The notes below the pieces were generated by a model. That model was not told the DNA's origin. It did not search any database and was given only the letters and a program-made list of their open reading frames with translations. A stretch of 45,804 nucleotides of DNA from Desulfarculus sp. (lineage in GTDB: Bacteria > Desulfobacterota > Desulfarculia > Desulfarculales > Desulfarculaceae). The number at the start of each line of letters is the position of its first letter. Positions within the stretch are counted from its first letter, which is position 1. Where the stretch lies: positions 1 to 45,804 of the forward strand of contig JACRDC010000043.1 in assembly GCA_016218705.1 (NCBI GenBank), in the 5' to 3' direction. Shown here piece by piece: positions 9,065 to 18,296 of the stretch. The position numbers were made by a program, and so were the translations under genes.

Positions 9065-9925
9065 AAGAAAACTGAGCAGATAGCCGGCGTCGGGCGTGTT
9101 CAGGCTCAGGGTCAGGTCTTCGGACGTCAGGCCCATGGCCAGGCCTAGGAGCTGGGGATAGAGCACGGCGCCGGTGACCAGCTCGCGGTCCGCCGCCGGC
9201 CGGGGCACGGCATAGGCACGTTCGGCCTGCATCTGCGAGTAGGGGCAAGCGATGGCCAGCACGTCGGCCCCGCCCTCGCGGCATTCGCTCAGGCGGCGGT
9301 TGATGATGGCCAGGGAAAGCTCGGGGTTGTGCTCCAACAGGGGCGCCCCGCAGCAGGAGAGCTTGCCGGCCCAGGCGATGCTCTGGGCGCCGGTGACCTC
9401 CACCAACTGGTCAATGATGGTGGGGGCGTAGGGATGGTCGAAGCCGGTGACCCGGCTGGGGCGCAAGGCGTGGCAGCCGTAGAGCACCGCCACCTTGAGG
9501 TGCTGGTAGGGGCGAGTGACGCGCTGGCGCAGGGCGGGCAGGCCCAGGTCGTGATAGAGCACGCTCAAGAGATGCTTGACCTGGCTTTTCACGGGAAAGG
9601 CCAGGCCCTCCTTGGCCAGTTCCTCGGCCACCTGGCGGCGGCGTTCCGGCTCCTGGCTCAAGGCATGCATGGAGCGCTTGAAGGAGCCGAAGCAGCATTT
9701 GCAGGGGGTGAGGACGTCCAGGCCTTGGGCCTCGGCCATGGCCAGGGCGCGGGCGGCGGCCAGCAGGGAGGACTGATAGTAGAGGTGGCTCATGGGATAG
9801 CCGCAGCAGTTGAACTCCAGGTCCACCAACTCGATGCCCAGTTCCTGGAGCACGCGGCGGCTGGAGGCGCCGTAGTGGGGAACGTAGTAGGGTATCTTGC
9901 AGCCAGGGAAAAAGGCGTAGCGCAT
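9053..9925 (-). CDS. hdrB: HdrB-type CCG-domain subunit
   Basis: 290 residues with the two CCG domains of HdrB: FFPGC, FNCCGYPM, CKCCF in the first, and LYGCHALRPS, SCCGAPL, IACPYSQM in the second. In HdrB these bind non-cubane [4Fe-4S] clusters where disulfide substrates are reduced. The start at ATG 9925 (MRYAFFPGCK) is chosen because the frame upstream has no family similarity and lies in the preceding gene. It starts 2 bp after the stop of the membrane HdrC-like gene, so the two are one operon. The pair probably links the membrane quinone pool to a cytosolic Hdr-like site, with HdrA supplied by the oppositely oriented cluster. Confidence 0.9.
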   Translation of the reverse strand: MRYAFFPGCKIPYYVPHYGASSRRVLQELGIELVDLEFNCCGYPMSHLYYQSSLLAAARALAMAEAQGLDVLTPCKCCFGSFKRSMHALSQEPERRRQVAEELAKEGLAFPVKSQVKHLLSVLYHDLGLPALRQRVTRPYQHLKVAVLYGCHALRPSRVTGFDHPYAPTIIDQLVEVTGAQSIAWAGKLSCCGAPLLEHNPELSLAIINRRLSECREGGADVLAIACPYSQMQAERAYAVPRPAADRELVTGAVLYPQLLGLAMGLTSEDLTLSLNTPDAGYLLSFLSGA

Positions 9926-9927
9926 GT

Positions 9928-11610
9928 CTAAACCTCCAGGTCCGCCGCCTGGGGCGAGGCCAGGTGCCGTAGCTCGTAGAGGATGTCGGCCACCAGCACG
10001 CCCTGGGGGCAGGCCTCCTGGCAGTGGTAGCAAGTCAGGCAGTTCCAGGTCATGCGGGCGCCCATGGCCTCCTCCTTGAGGCCCAGGCCCAGGCAGTGCA
10101 TGATCTGGTGGGGCAGCAGGTCCAGCTCCTCCAGGGGCCGGGGGTACATGTGCACCACCGGACAGGCGTTGCTACAGGTGATGCACTTGTAGCAACTACT
10201 GAAGTTGCCGGCCAGGGCCGAGGCCTTCAGCTCTTTGTGGATGGCCGGCTGGCCGTTGCCCAGCCTGACCACCGGCGTCAGCCGGCTGGGCTGGGCGGCC
10301 CGACCCAGGGCCTGGCGCACGTCGTGGTAGGTGGAACCCAGGCCCTGGCGGGCCAGGTCGGCCTTCATGGCCAGCCACAGGTCTTGCAGGTTGATGCCCG
10401 CCGTGCAGAGGTTGGTGCAGCGCAGACAACTGGTGCAAATATAGGCCCCCTGGCGGATGAGCCTGAGCTCGCGGGGGCTGGGCGCCCCGGGGCGGGCGCC
10501 GCAAAGGCGCATCAGGGCGGCCAGCTTCTCGCCGGGCAGGATGTTTTGGTTGCCCACCTCCGGGTAGGCCACGCCCACCGAGCAGTGCACCGAGCAGACC
10601 GAGCAGTGCATGCAGGCGTCCAGCTCGTAGGCCCGCAGGGTGGCCAGGTTGGCGGGGCTTAGCTGCTTGCGGTCAATGCCGGCGCGCACCGCCAACAAGA
10701 GCGGCGTGGTGAACAGGTGCAGGAACTTGGTGAAGGGCAAGATGGCCAGGCCCAAGAGGCTGGCCAGCACGTGCAGGTACCACAGGGCCTCCTCGCCGGT
10801 GCCGGACAGGCTCACCCCAGCCGGACCCAGGGCCTTGCCCAAGCCATAGGCGAGGAAGGCCCACTGGGCCGGGGCGTGGCAGTCGGCGCAGGTCTCCTCG
10901 TGCAGCTTGCGGCCCATCTCCAGGGCCTGGGCGCCGCCCTGGCCGCGCCCGTCCGGGAAGGCCACACCGAACTCCCTGGCCCAATAGGCCTCCAGGGCGG
11001 CGACCTCGGCGGGCTCGCCGCCGGCCGGGGGGTACTCCTTGACCATGCGCTCGAAGCTCTGGTGGGAGACGATCTTGAGGCCCTCCAGGGCGAAGCCCGA
11101 GAGGATTATCACCGCCAGGAGCACCAGGGCCAGGCGGTCCAGGCCCCGGGTGGTTAGTTTGAGCCCCGGCAGGGTGGCGCGGCGGTAGATGGCCAGGCCC
11201 ACCCCCGCCAGCACCAGGGCGCCGCAGAGGTTGCGCAGGAACAGGTAGGGGTTGACCGTGGGCTGATAGCCGGAGAAGACGTGCTTGGCGAGCACGTCGC
11301 CCAAGGCGTGCAGCAACAATAGACCCAGGAAGCCCACGAAGATGCAGATGTGGGTCAGCCAGGCCAGGCGGCTGTGGTTCCAGACCCGGCGTTGCAGCAG
11401 GCCGTCCAGGGCAAGGGCCTTGAGCATGGCCCCCAATCGGGGGCTCAGGATGGCCCGCCCCAGCCCCTTGAGGGCGGCGGCGGCCCGCTGGCCGGCCGAG
11501 ATGCCTTGCGCCTCGGGTCCGATGGCCACGGTAAGCCAGAGCCGGATCTTGTAGGCCAGGCCCAGGGCGCAGGCCGCCAATGCCACGATCACGCCGACTT
11601 TCAGAAACAT
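9928..11610 (-). CDS. Membrane cytochrome b/c plus HdrC-type FeS fusion protein
   Basis: 560 residues. The N-terminal half has about five to six membrane segments of the NarI/DsrM/HdrE type, interrupted by a single c-type heme motif (CADCH) on a soluble loop. The C-terminal half has four Cys-rich groups: CMHCSVCSVHC, CTSCLRCTNLC, CYKCITCSNACP and CLTCYHCQEACPQG. These correspond to ferredoxin/HdrC-like clusters. The likely role is quinol oxidation or menaquinone reduction coupled to HdrB in the cytoplasm, comparable to QmoC. The single heme c within the membrane half is unusual. ATG 11610 (MFLKVGVIV) has a purine-rich site upstream; the open frame continues further 5' but without family features. 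Confidence 0.85.
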   Translation of the reverse strand: MFLKVGVIVALAACALGLAYKIRLWLTVAIGPEAQGISAGQRAAAALKGLGRAILSPRLGAMLKALALDGLLQRRVWNHSRLAWLTHICIFVGFLGLLLLHALGDVLAKHVFSGYQPTVNPYLFLRNLCGALVLAGVGLAIYRRATLPGLKLTTRGLDRLALVLLAVIILSGFALEGLKIVSHQSFERMVKEYPPAGGEPAEVAALEAYWAREFGVAFPDGRGQGGAQALEMGRKLHEETCADCHAPAQWAFLAYGLGKALGPAGVSLSGTGEEALWYLHVLASLLGLAILPFTKFLHLFTTPLLLAVRAGIDRKQLSPANLATLRAYELDACMHCSVCSVHCSVGVAYPEVGNQNILPGEKLAALMRLCGARPGAPSPRELRLIRQGAYICTSCLRCTNLCTAGINLQDLWLAMKADLARQGLGSTYHDVRQALGRAAQPSRLTPVVRLGNGQPAIHKELKASALAGNFSSCYKCITCSNACPVVHMYPRPLEELDLLPHQIMHCLGLGLKEEAMGARMTWNCLTCYHCQEACPQGVLVADILYELRHLASPQAADLEV

Positions 11611-11777
11611 ATGGCCTCTCCGCGGTTGGCAAATGGCCGAGAGTGTGGGCAAGCGGTAAACTGGTACCAAAATACCATATAGAATTTCCATCGGCAATAT
11701 ATACTATCGCACCACTTCCGCTTCCCGGACAAGCCCTGACGGCGGTCAGGCCGGCGGGCCTCCGGGCGGCGAAGGGG

Positions 11778-12035
11778 CTACCTAGTATGTCCGGGCAGTG
11801 TTATGGTGCTACAGGAGCCTGCGTTCTGGCAGGAGCGGTTTTGCACACAGGGGCTGGCTGACTGGGCGGGCGCGGGGGCGCTATCGCCCATCACGCTGGA
11901 GCAGGTGCTCAAGACCCGGCTGAGTTCCTCGCCCCCGCAGGCGGGGCAGCGTATCTCCACGGCCTCTTGGCTGCTCAGGGCCAGGTGCTCGAAGACCTGC
12001 TGGCAGGCCTCGCAGCGGAATTCGTAGATGGGCAT
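11778..12035 (-). CDS. FmdB-family zinc-ribbon protein
   Basis: 85 residues beginning MPIYEFRCEACQQVFEHL, the standard FmdB/CxxC_CxxC_SSSS start, with the second zinc knuckle CPACGG. The Cys-rich tail (CVQNRSCQNAGSC) is also common in the family. FmdB proteins are proposed regulators or zinc-binding accessory proteins of one-carbon metabolism, with no firm function. AAGGAG lies 9 bases before the ATG. It is divergent from the exonuclease III gene. Confidence 0.88.
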   Translation of the reverse strand: MPIYEFRCEACQQVFEHLALSSQEAVEIRCPACGGEELSRVLSTCSSVMGDSAPAPAQSASPCVQNRSCQNAGSCSTITLPGHTR

Positions 12036-12189
12036 GGATCGCTTCTCCTTGCAAACCCTCGGATGCCGGTCTGGGCATTTGTGCAATTCTAACGCGAGGG
12101 CGCCTTCCTGGCAAGGCCCATCAAGGCTGATTGCACAACGAGCCGCCCCCAAAAAACCAGATTAACACTACTTATAACAGGATTAAGCC

Positions 12190-12975
12190 ATGACCTGGAC
12201 CCTGGCCACCTTCAACATCAACGGCGTGCGCGCCCGCCTGGAGCCGTTGCTCTCCTGGCTGGCCCAGGCCGCGCCGGACGTGCTGTGCCTGCAGGAGATC
12301 AAGTGCCAGGACGATCAGTTCCCCCAGGCGGCCTTGGCCGAGGCCGGCTACCAGGCGGCGGTGTGGGGGCAAAAAGCCTACCACGGCGTGGCCATCCTCA
12401 GCCGGCGGCCACCCCAGAAAGTGCTCAAGGGCTTTGACGACGGCCAGCCCCTGGCCGAGTCCCGCCTCATCAGCGCCCAGGTGGACGGTGTGTGGGTGAT
12501 AAACACCTACGTGCCCCAGGGGCGCGACCCAGGCCATCCGGCCTTCCAGGAGAAGCTGGCCTTCCTCGAGCGCCTGGGCCGCTTTTTACGGGCGCGCTTC
12601 CAGCCCGGCGACCGCCTGGTCTGGCTGGGCGACATCAACGTGGCGCCCCAGCCCCTGGACGTCTTCGACCCAGAGCGCCTGCAAGGCCAGGTGGGCTTTC
12701 ACCCCGCCGAGCAGGCCGCCCTGGCCCAGGTCACGGCCTGGGGGCTCAGCGATCTCTTTCGCCTGCACCATCCCGGCGAGAAGCAGTTCACCTTCTGGGA
12801 CTACCGCCTGCCCAAGTCCTTTGCGCGCAATCTGGGCTGGCGCATAGATCACCTGCTGGCCACGGCCCCCCTGGCCCAGGCCTGCCGGGCGGCCTGGGTG
12901 GACACCGGCCCCCGGGGCCAGGAAAAGCCCTCGGACCACGCGCCGGTGCTGGCCCAATTCGAGTTGGGGGATTAG
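12190..12975 (+). CDS. xth: Exodeoxyribonuclease III
   Basis: 261 residues of the ExoIII/AP endonuclease family for base-excision repair. Active-site signatures are FNINGVRAR, CLQEIKCQ (metal-binding Glu), the WLGDINVAP segment, the WDYR motif and the C-terminal SDHAPV (catalytic Asp-His). Length is normal for the family. AGGA precedes ATG 12190. It stands alone and converges on the diguanylate cyclase gene with a 16-bp gap. Confidence 0.95.
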   Translation: MTWTLATFNINGVRARLEPLLSWLAQAAPDVLCLQEIKCQDDQFPQAALAEAGYQAAVWGQKAYHGVAILSRRPPQKVLKGFDDGQPLAESRLISAQVDGVWVINTYVPQGRDPGHPAFQEKLAFLERLGRFLRARFQPGDRLVWLGDINVAPQPLDVFDPERLQGQVGFHPAEQAALAQVTAWGLSDLFRLHHPGEKQFTFWDYRLPKSFARNLGWRIDHLLATAPLAQACRAAWVDTGPRGQEKPSDHAPVLAQFELGD

Positions 12976-12991
12976 AAGGGGGCGGGGCGGG

Positions 12992-14122
12992 TCAGGCCGT
13001 CTCCACGCGGTTGCGGCCCTTGGCCTTGGCCCGGTACAGGGCCTGGTCGGCGGCGGCGATCAGTTCCTGCTCGCTCATGCCCGGGGCCAGTTGGGCCACG
13101 CCCATGCTGACCGTGAAGCCGCCCAGGGCGTCGAAGGGCTGGCGCCGCGAACGCTGGGCGATGGTCTGGCGCAGCTTGTCGGCTACCTGGCGGCCGGCGT
13201 GCAGGTGGCAATCCACCAACACCAGCATGAACTCCTCGCCGCCATAGCGCCCCACCAGGTCCACCTCGCGCACGCCGTCCTTGAGCCAGCCGGCGGCCAG
13301 CCGCAAGGCCTCGTCGCCCACCGGATGCCCCAGGCGGTCGTTGACGTTCTTGAAGTGGTCCAAATCGGCCATCACCAGACAGATGGGGTGGCCCAGGCGG
13401 CGGGAGCGGGCCATCTCACGGGTCAGGCGCTCGTGCAGGTGGCGGTGGTTGTACACGCCGGTGAGCCCGTCGGTGATGGACAGCTCGGCCAACTGGCGGT
13501 TGGCCTGGTCCAGCTCCTGGTTGCGTGTCTCCAGGTTGGATTTGAGCCGCGTAAGCTGGTCCAGGTTGTCCATCAGCTCCGAGACCAGACCCGATTGCTC
13601 GATGGCCAGGCCCAGCAGGTGGCCCACGCTCTCCAAAAAGGCCGGCCGGTCGGGGTCGGGGGGCAGGGGGCCGGTGTAGAACACGCTGACCGTGCCCACG
13701 GTCAGGTCCATGCCCTTGACCGGGGCCGTGGCCAGGCCCCCCAGGCCTGGCGGGGCCTGCTCAGGCCCCAGCTCCAGGCTTTGGCCGCTCTTTTGGCAGC
13801 GGGCCGGCGCCGAGTCCTCCCGCAGGGACAGGCTGCCCCAGGCCCTGGCCATGGCCGGGGGCAGGTTCCAGTTGGCCACCAGGCGGGTGAGCCCGTGCTG
13901 CTCGTCGGCCAGGTGCAGGCAGGCCATGCTGGCCTGTAGGGCCTGGCCGGCCTGGCTCAGCGCGGTATCAAAGACCGGCTGCACCTGCAACTCAACCTGC
14001 CGGCTCATCTCCAGGGTGAGATTGGCCAGGGCCCGCTGCTTGGCCAGCAGGGACTTGACCCGGGGATGATGATCGTCTATAGCCAAGGCCTGTTCCTTGC
14101 CCTTGCCAGGCGGCGGGCGCAC
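12992..14122 (-). CDS. GAF-GGDEF diguanylate cyclase
   Basis: Up to 376 residues: an N-terminal GAF-like sensor (about 20-175), a coiled-coil linker (about 180-215), then a GGDEF domain with an active-site GRYGGEEF. A full inhibitory I-site (REVD) lies five residues before it, so product feedback by c-di-GMP is expected. It makes c-di-GMP from GTP. The start is unsure: GTG 14122 gives the longest frame, but a TTG about 45 bases downstream has AAGGA upstream of it. It fits with the PilZ and HD-GYP proteins later in the window. Confidence 0.9.
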   Translation of the reverse strand: MRPPPGKGKEQALAIDDHHPRVKSLLAKQRALANLTLEMSRQVELQVQPVFDTALSQAGQALQASMACLHLADEQHGLTRLVANWNLPPAMARAWGSLSLREDSAPARCQKSGQSLELGPEQAPPGLGGLATAPVKGMDLTVGTVSVFYTGPLPPDPDRPAFLESVGHLLGLAIEQSGLVSELMDNLDQLTRLKSNLETRNQELDQANRQLAELSITDGLTGVYNHRHLHERLTREMARSRRLGHPICLVMADLDHFKNVNDRLGHPVGDEALRLAAGWLKDGVREVDLVGRYGGEEFMLVLVDCHLHAGRQVADKLRQTIAQRSRRQPFDALGGFTVSMGVAQLAPGMSEQELIAAADQALYRAKAKGRNRVETA

Positions 14123-14203
14123 CGCGAGGTTTTATGCAATATACTTGGTTTACACCCTCCCCGCCAACCCCGTAGAAGGGCTGGCGGCACGCGAAAGGCG
14201 GTC

Positions 14204-14635
14204 ATGAAGCTTAGGGCGCACGTGGTGGCGGCCCTGCCCCTGGGCGGGGCCTATTACTGGAGCGAGGGCTCGGCGGCGCTGGCCGGCCTGGCCGCGGCGG
14301 CCAGCGTGCTGGTGGACGTGGACCATCTGCCCGACTACTTGTGGTGGCGGGGCGGCTGGCGGGGCCTGGGGGATTTCTTTGAGTCCTTTTATGAGCAGCG
14401 GGTGCCCCGCATCCTCATCGTCAGCCACTCCTGGGAGCTCATGGCCTTGGCCTGGGGCCTGATCCTGGCCCTGGGCGCGCCGCCCTGGGTCAAGGCCCTG
14501 GCCGTGGGCTGGCTCTATCACCTCGCCTGGGACCAGTTGTGCAACGCGGTGGGCGTGGGGTTCTATTTCCTGCTGTACCGGGCGCGCCTGGGCTTCGAGC
14601 GCCGCCTGCTCAAGCCCGGTCGCCAGGTCCGGTGA
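14204..14635 (+). CDS. Small hydrophobic protein, YdjM/DUF457-like
   Basis: 143 residues with several hydrophobic segments and conserved-looking His/Asp sites (VDVDHLPDYL, VSHSWEL, YHLAWDQ). This pattern resembles membrane-associated metal-dependent hydrolase-like proteins (YdjM/DUF457 group), but I cannot assign a function. ATG 14204 (MKLRAHVV) is taken, with GAAAGGCG upstream; the open frame extends further 5' into the leader of the cyclase gene without any protein-like features. It ends about 140 bp before the first binding-protein gene. Confidence 0.7.
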   Translation: MKLRAHVVAALPLGGAYYWSEGSAALAGLAAAASVLVDVDHLPDYLWWRGGWRGLGDFFESFYEQRVPRILIVSHSWELMALAWGLILALGAPPWVKALAVGWLYHLAWDQLCNAVGVGFYFLLYRARLGFERRLLKPGRQVR

Positions 14636-14667
14636 CCAGGGCCGCATCCCGCCTGTGCACAGCGGCC

Positions 14668-14697
14668 TTGACAGGCGCGGGCAATAGCCACTAACCT
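14668..14697 (+). promoter_or_regulatory. Putative sigma70 promoter of the liv operon
   Basis: A perfect -35 hexamer TTGACA (14668-14673), then 18 bases, then a weak -10 (TAACCT, 14692-14697), about 80 bp before the first livK start. Only the -35 is convincing. Confidence 0.4.
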
Positions 14698-14776
14698 GCA
14701 TCACATGCGGCGCCCAGGCCCACAAGCCCCCTGGCGCCGGCCAGTTATCCACCCCAGCCTAACCGGAGACGAGGCC

Positions 14777-15931
14777 ATGACCCAGCTTGTCCGCAAGGCT
14801 GTCCGCTGGTTGGCCCTAGCCTGCCTTGCCCTGGCTGGGGTTGTTCCGGCCCTGGCGGCCGGGCCGGAGCCCATCCTGGTGGGCGCCAACATGTCCATGA
14901 CCGGCCAGGTCGCGGCCTTCAGCCAGATGACCTGGGACGGCATCAGGATAGCCCAGCGGATGCGCCCCACGGCCCTGGGCCGGCCCATCCAATTGGTCCT
15001 GGTGGACAACAAGAGCGACAACGTGGAGGCGGCCAACGCCACCAACCGCCTGGTAACCAAGGACAAGGTGGCGGCCATGCTGGGTCCGGTGACCAGCTCG
15101 GCCACCCTGGCGGCGGCCCCCATCGCCGAGGAGGCCCGGGTGCCCCTGGTCTCGCCCAGCGCCACCAGCCCCATCGTCACCCAGGGGCGCAAATACGTAT
15201 TTCGCGTCTGCTTCATGGACCCCTTCCAGGGCCAGGTGGCGGCGCGCCACGCTTACAACAACCTGGGCGCCCGCCGGGCGGCCATCCTAATTGACATAGG
15301 CCAGGACTACGCCGTGGGCCTGGCCGCCTTTTTCAAGCGCGAGTTTCAGCGCCTGGGCGGCCAGGTGGTGGCCGAGGCCAAGTGCGGCACTGGCGACCAG
15401 GACTTCAGCGCCCAACTTGGGGCCATCAAGGCCAGCAACCCCGACCTGCTCTACCTGCCCAACTACTACACCGAGGACGCCCTGGTGGCCCGCCAGGCCC
15501 GGGAGCTGGGCCTGAAGGCGCCCCTGCTCAGCGGCGACGGCGCCGACGCCCCAGAGCTCTTGAAGATCGGCGGCGCGGCCGTGGAAGGTCTTAGCTTCAC
15601 CACCCACTTCCACAAGCAAGGAGCGGCCACGCCCCTGGCCAGGGAGTTCCTGGCCGGCTACGCCACAGAGCAGGCCACCGGCAACATCAAGGAGGACCTC
15701 ACCAGCTTCCATGTGCTGGGGGCCGAGGCCTACCTGGTGCTGGCCGACGCCATCGAGCGGGCCGACGCCGCCGACGGCCCCAAACTGCGCCAGGCCCTGG
15801 CCAGCACCAAGGACTTCCTGGGTGTCAGCGGCCGGCTTACCATCGGCGAGGACGGCAACGCGGTCAAGAGCGCCGCCATCCTCCAGGTCAAGGACGGCAA
15901 GTTCGAGTACGTGACCACCATAGAACCCTAG
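14777..15931 (+). CDS. livK: Branched-chain amino-acid-type ABC substrate-binding protein 1
   Basis: 384 residues with a Sec signal peptide (MTQLVRKAVRWLALACLALA, cleavage near ALAA). The rest is a Peripheral-binding protein type 1 fold of the LivK family: ILVGANMSMTGQVA, VDNKSDNVEAANA, CFMDPFQGQVAA, and the C-terminal VKSAAILQVKDGKFEYV. It captures solute in the periplasm for the LivHMGF importer downstream. ATG 14777 is the start that places the signal peptide correctly. It is clearly related to the next two genes (same motif order) and is the most diverged of the three. Confidence 0.93.
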   Translation: MTQLVRKAVRWLALACLALAGVVPALAAGPEPILVGANMSMTGQVAAFSQMTWDGIRIAQRMRPTALGRPIQLVLVDNKSDNVEAANATNRLVTKDKVAAMLGPVTSSATLAAAPIAEEARVPLVSPSATSPIVTQGRKYVFRVCFMDPFQGQVAARHAYNNLGARRAAILIDIGQDYAVGLAAFFKREFQRLGGQVVAEAKCGTGDQDFSAQLGAIKASNPDLLYLPNYYTEDALVARQARELGLKAPLLSGDGADAPELLKIGGAAVEGLSFTTHFHKQGAATPLAREFLAGYATEQATGNIKEDLTSFHVLGAEAYLVLADAIERADAADGPKLRQALASTKDFLGVSGRLTIGEDGNAVKSAAILQVKDGKFEYVTTIEP

Positions 15932-15978
15932 GGAAGAAGCCCCGCCACCCAACCCGCAACCATGAGAGGTATACGGAG

Positions 15979-17100
15979 ATGAAACGCCTAGCCCTGGTCC
16001 TGTGCCTGTCCCTGCTGGCCGCCCTGGTGGCGGCCCCCCAGGCCGGCGCGGCCGAGCCCATCAAGGTGGGCGTGCTGATGGAGGTCACCGGCCCCTCGGC
16101 CATGTACGGCCAGAACGGCCTCAAGGGCCTGGAATTGGCCCAGGCCAACCGGCCCACGGTGCTGGGCCGGCCGGTGAGCGTGGTGGTGGCCGACAACAAG
16201 TCAGACAAGGTGGAGGCCAGCAACGCCGCCAACCGGCTTATTCAGCACGAGAAGGTGGCGGCCATCCTGGGCCCCCTGACCAGCGGCAACTCCCTGGCCG
16301 CCGCGCCGGTCTGCGAGGCCGCCAGCGTGCCCATGATAAGCCCCTGGGCCACCAACCCCATGCTCACCCAGGGCAAGCAGTACGCCTTCCGGGTCTGCTT
16401 CATTGATCCCTTCCAGGGCCAGGTGGGCGCCAACTTCGCGGTCAAGAACCTGAAGGCCAAGACCGCCGCCATCATGGTGGACATCGCCCAGGACTACTGC
16501 GTGGGCATCACCAACTTCTTCGAGAAGGCCTTCAAGGACCTGGGCGGCCAGGTGGTCATCAAGACCCCCTACAGCAGCGGCGACCAGGAGTTCGGCCCCC
16601 AGCTCATGGCCATCAAGGCCAAGAACCCCGACATCATCTACGTGCCGGCCTATGTCAACGAGGGCGCCCTCATCGCCCGCCAGGCCCGCGAGCTGGGGCT
16701 CAAGCAGCCCATGCTGGGGGGAGACGCCTCCCAGGCCGACGAACTCATCAAGATCGGCGGCCAGGCCGTGGAGGGGCTTAGCTTCACCACCCACTTCGAC
16801 GAAAACGGCGTGACCACCCAGAGCGGCCAGGCCTTTGTCAAGGCCTACCGCGCCAAGTACAACGAGGCGCCCGACTCCTGCTCGGCCCTCACCTACGACG
16901 CCTACAACGTGCTCCTGGATGCCATGGAAAAGGCCAAGTCCGCCGAGGCCAAGGCCTTTGTGCCCTATTTGGCCAATACCAAGGACTTCCCCGGCGTCAC
17001 CGGCGTGCTGACCCTGGTGGCCCACGACGCGGTCAAGCCGGCGGTGATCCTGCAAGTCAAGGACGGCAAGTTCGCCTTCGTGGCCACGGTCAACCCCTAG
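15979..17100 (+). CDS. livK: Branched-chain amino-acid-type ABC substrate-binding protein 2
   Basis: 373 residues. Signal peptide MKRLALVLCLSLLAALVAAP is followed by the LivK-type mature protein (EPIKVGVLMEVTGPSAMYGQ, DNKSDKVEASNAANRLI, CFIDPFQGQVG, GGQAVEGLSFTTHFDENG). 48 bp separate it from copy 1 and 37 bp from copy 3. The strong similarity along the whole length to both neighbours indicates tandem duplication. The ligand is not known; branched-chain amino acids, amides or short acids are possible. Confidence 0.93.
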   Translation: MKRLALVLCLSLLAALVAAPQAGAAEPIKVGVLMEVTGPSAMYGQNGLKGLELAQANRPTVLGRPVSVVVADNKSDKVEASNAANRLIQHEKVAAILGPLTSGNSLAAAPVCEAASVPMISPWATNPMLTQGKQYAFRVCFIDPFQGQVGANFAVKNLKAKTAAIMVDIAQDYCVGITNFFEKAFKDLGGQVVIKTPYSSGDQEFGPQLMAIKAKNPDIIYVPAYVNEGALIARQARELGLKQPMLGGDASQADELIKIGGQAVEGLSFTTHFDENGVTTQSGQAFVKAYRAKYNEAPDSCSALTYDAYNVLLDAMEKAKSAEAKAFVPYLANTKDFPGVTGVLTLVAHDAVKPAVILQVKDGKFAFVATVNP

Positions 17101-17137
17101 CCCGGCCGCGCCGGCCGCCGGTGGCAAGGAGGCGAGC

Positions 17138-18259
17138 ATGACCGTACCGCGCCGGCTGGCGGCCCTTTGGGCCGCCGCCTGGTTGGTCTTGGCCGGCCAG
17201 GCCCTGGCCGCCGAGCCCATCAAGATCGGCCTGGTGCTGCCCTTGACCGGCGGATCGGCGGCCTATGGCGAGATGGCCCTCATGGGCATCAGGCTGGCCC
17301 AGGCCCAGGGCGGCCAGGCCTTGGGCCGGCCGGTGGAACTGGTGCTGGTGGACAACAAGTCCGACAAGGTGGAGTCCAGCAACGCCGTCAACCGGCTGAT
17401 CCAACGCGATCATGTGGTGGCCATCCTGGGCCCCTTGTCCAGCTCCGAGGCCCTGGCCGCCGCCCCGGTGGCCGAGGCGGCGGGGGTGCCTCTGGTCACG
17501 GCCTGGGCCACCAATCCCCTGGTCACCCAGGGCCGGGTCTACATCTTCCGCACCTGCTTCATAGACCCCTTCCAGGGCGGGGTGGCGGCCAGCTTCGCCG
17601 TCAACCACCTGAAGGTCAAGACCGCCGCCGTGCTTTTCGACGTGGGGCGTGACTACTCGGTGGGCCTGGCCAACTTCTTCAAGAAGTCCTTCGCCAGCCT
17701 GGGGGGCCAGGTGGTGGCCACGGTCCAATACAGCGAGGGCGACCAGGACTTCAGCCCCCAGCTCATGGCCATCAAGGCCAAGGACCCCGAGATCATCTAT
17801 CTACCGGGCTATCTGCCCGAGGAGCCCCTGGTGGTGCGCCAGGCCCGCGAGCTGGGCATCAAGGCCCCCTTCCTCTCCGGTGACGCCGCCCAGTCCGACG
17901 AGCTGATTAAGATAGGCGGCCAGGCCGTGGAGGGGCTGTACTTCACCACCCATTTCGACGAGGGCGGCGTCACCACGCCCCAGGGCCGGCAATATGCCCA
18001 GGCCTACCGCCAGAAGTACGGCAAGGCCCCCGACGCCCTGGGCGCCCTGGGCTTCGACGCCTACCTGCTCCTGCTGGACGCCATCGGCCGGGCCGGCTCC
18101 ACCCAGGCCCAGGCCGTGGTCAAGGCCCTGGAGACCACCAAGGGCTTCGCCGGGGTCTGCGGGCTCACCGACATCGTGGCCCACGACGCGGTCAAGCCGG
18201 CGGTGATCCTGCAGGTCAAGGAGGGCGAGTTCGTATACGTGGCCACGGTGAAGCCCTAG
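17138..18259 (+). CDS. livK: Branched-chain amino-acid-type ABC substrate-binding protein 3
   Basis: 373 residues with signal peptide (MTVPRRLAALWAAAWLVLAG) and the same LivK architecture (IKIGLVLPLTGGSAAYG, DNKSDKVESSNAVNRLIQ, CFIDPFQGGVAASF, GLYFTTHFDEGGVTTP). It is nearest to copy 2. AAGGAGG lies 7 bases before ATG 17138. Different specificities of the three receptors for one shared permease is the simplest explanation (inference). Confidence 0.93.
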   Translation: MTVPRRLAALWAAAWLVLAGQALAAEPIKIGLVLPLTGGSAAYGEMALMGIRLAQAQGGQALGRPVELVLVDNKSDKVESSNAVNRLIQRDHVVAILGPLSSSEALAAAPVAEAAGVPLVTAWATNPLVTQGRVYIFRTCFIDPFQGGVAASFAVNHLKVKTAAVLFDVGRDYSVGLANFFKKSFASLGGQVVATVQYSEGDQDFSPQLMAIKAKDPEIIYLPGYLPEEPLVVRQARELGIKAPFLSGDAAQSDELIKIGGQAVEGLYFTTHFDEGGVTTPQGRQYAQAYRQKYGKAPDALGALGFDAYLLLLDAIGRAGSTQAQAVVKALETTKGFAGVCGLTDIVAHDAVKPAVILQVKEGEFVYVATVKP

Positions 18260-18296
18260 GCCGGCCCGGGACCGACCATTGCGGAAAGATTAAAGT

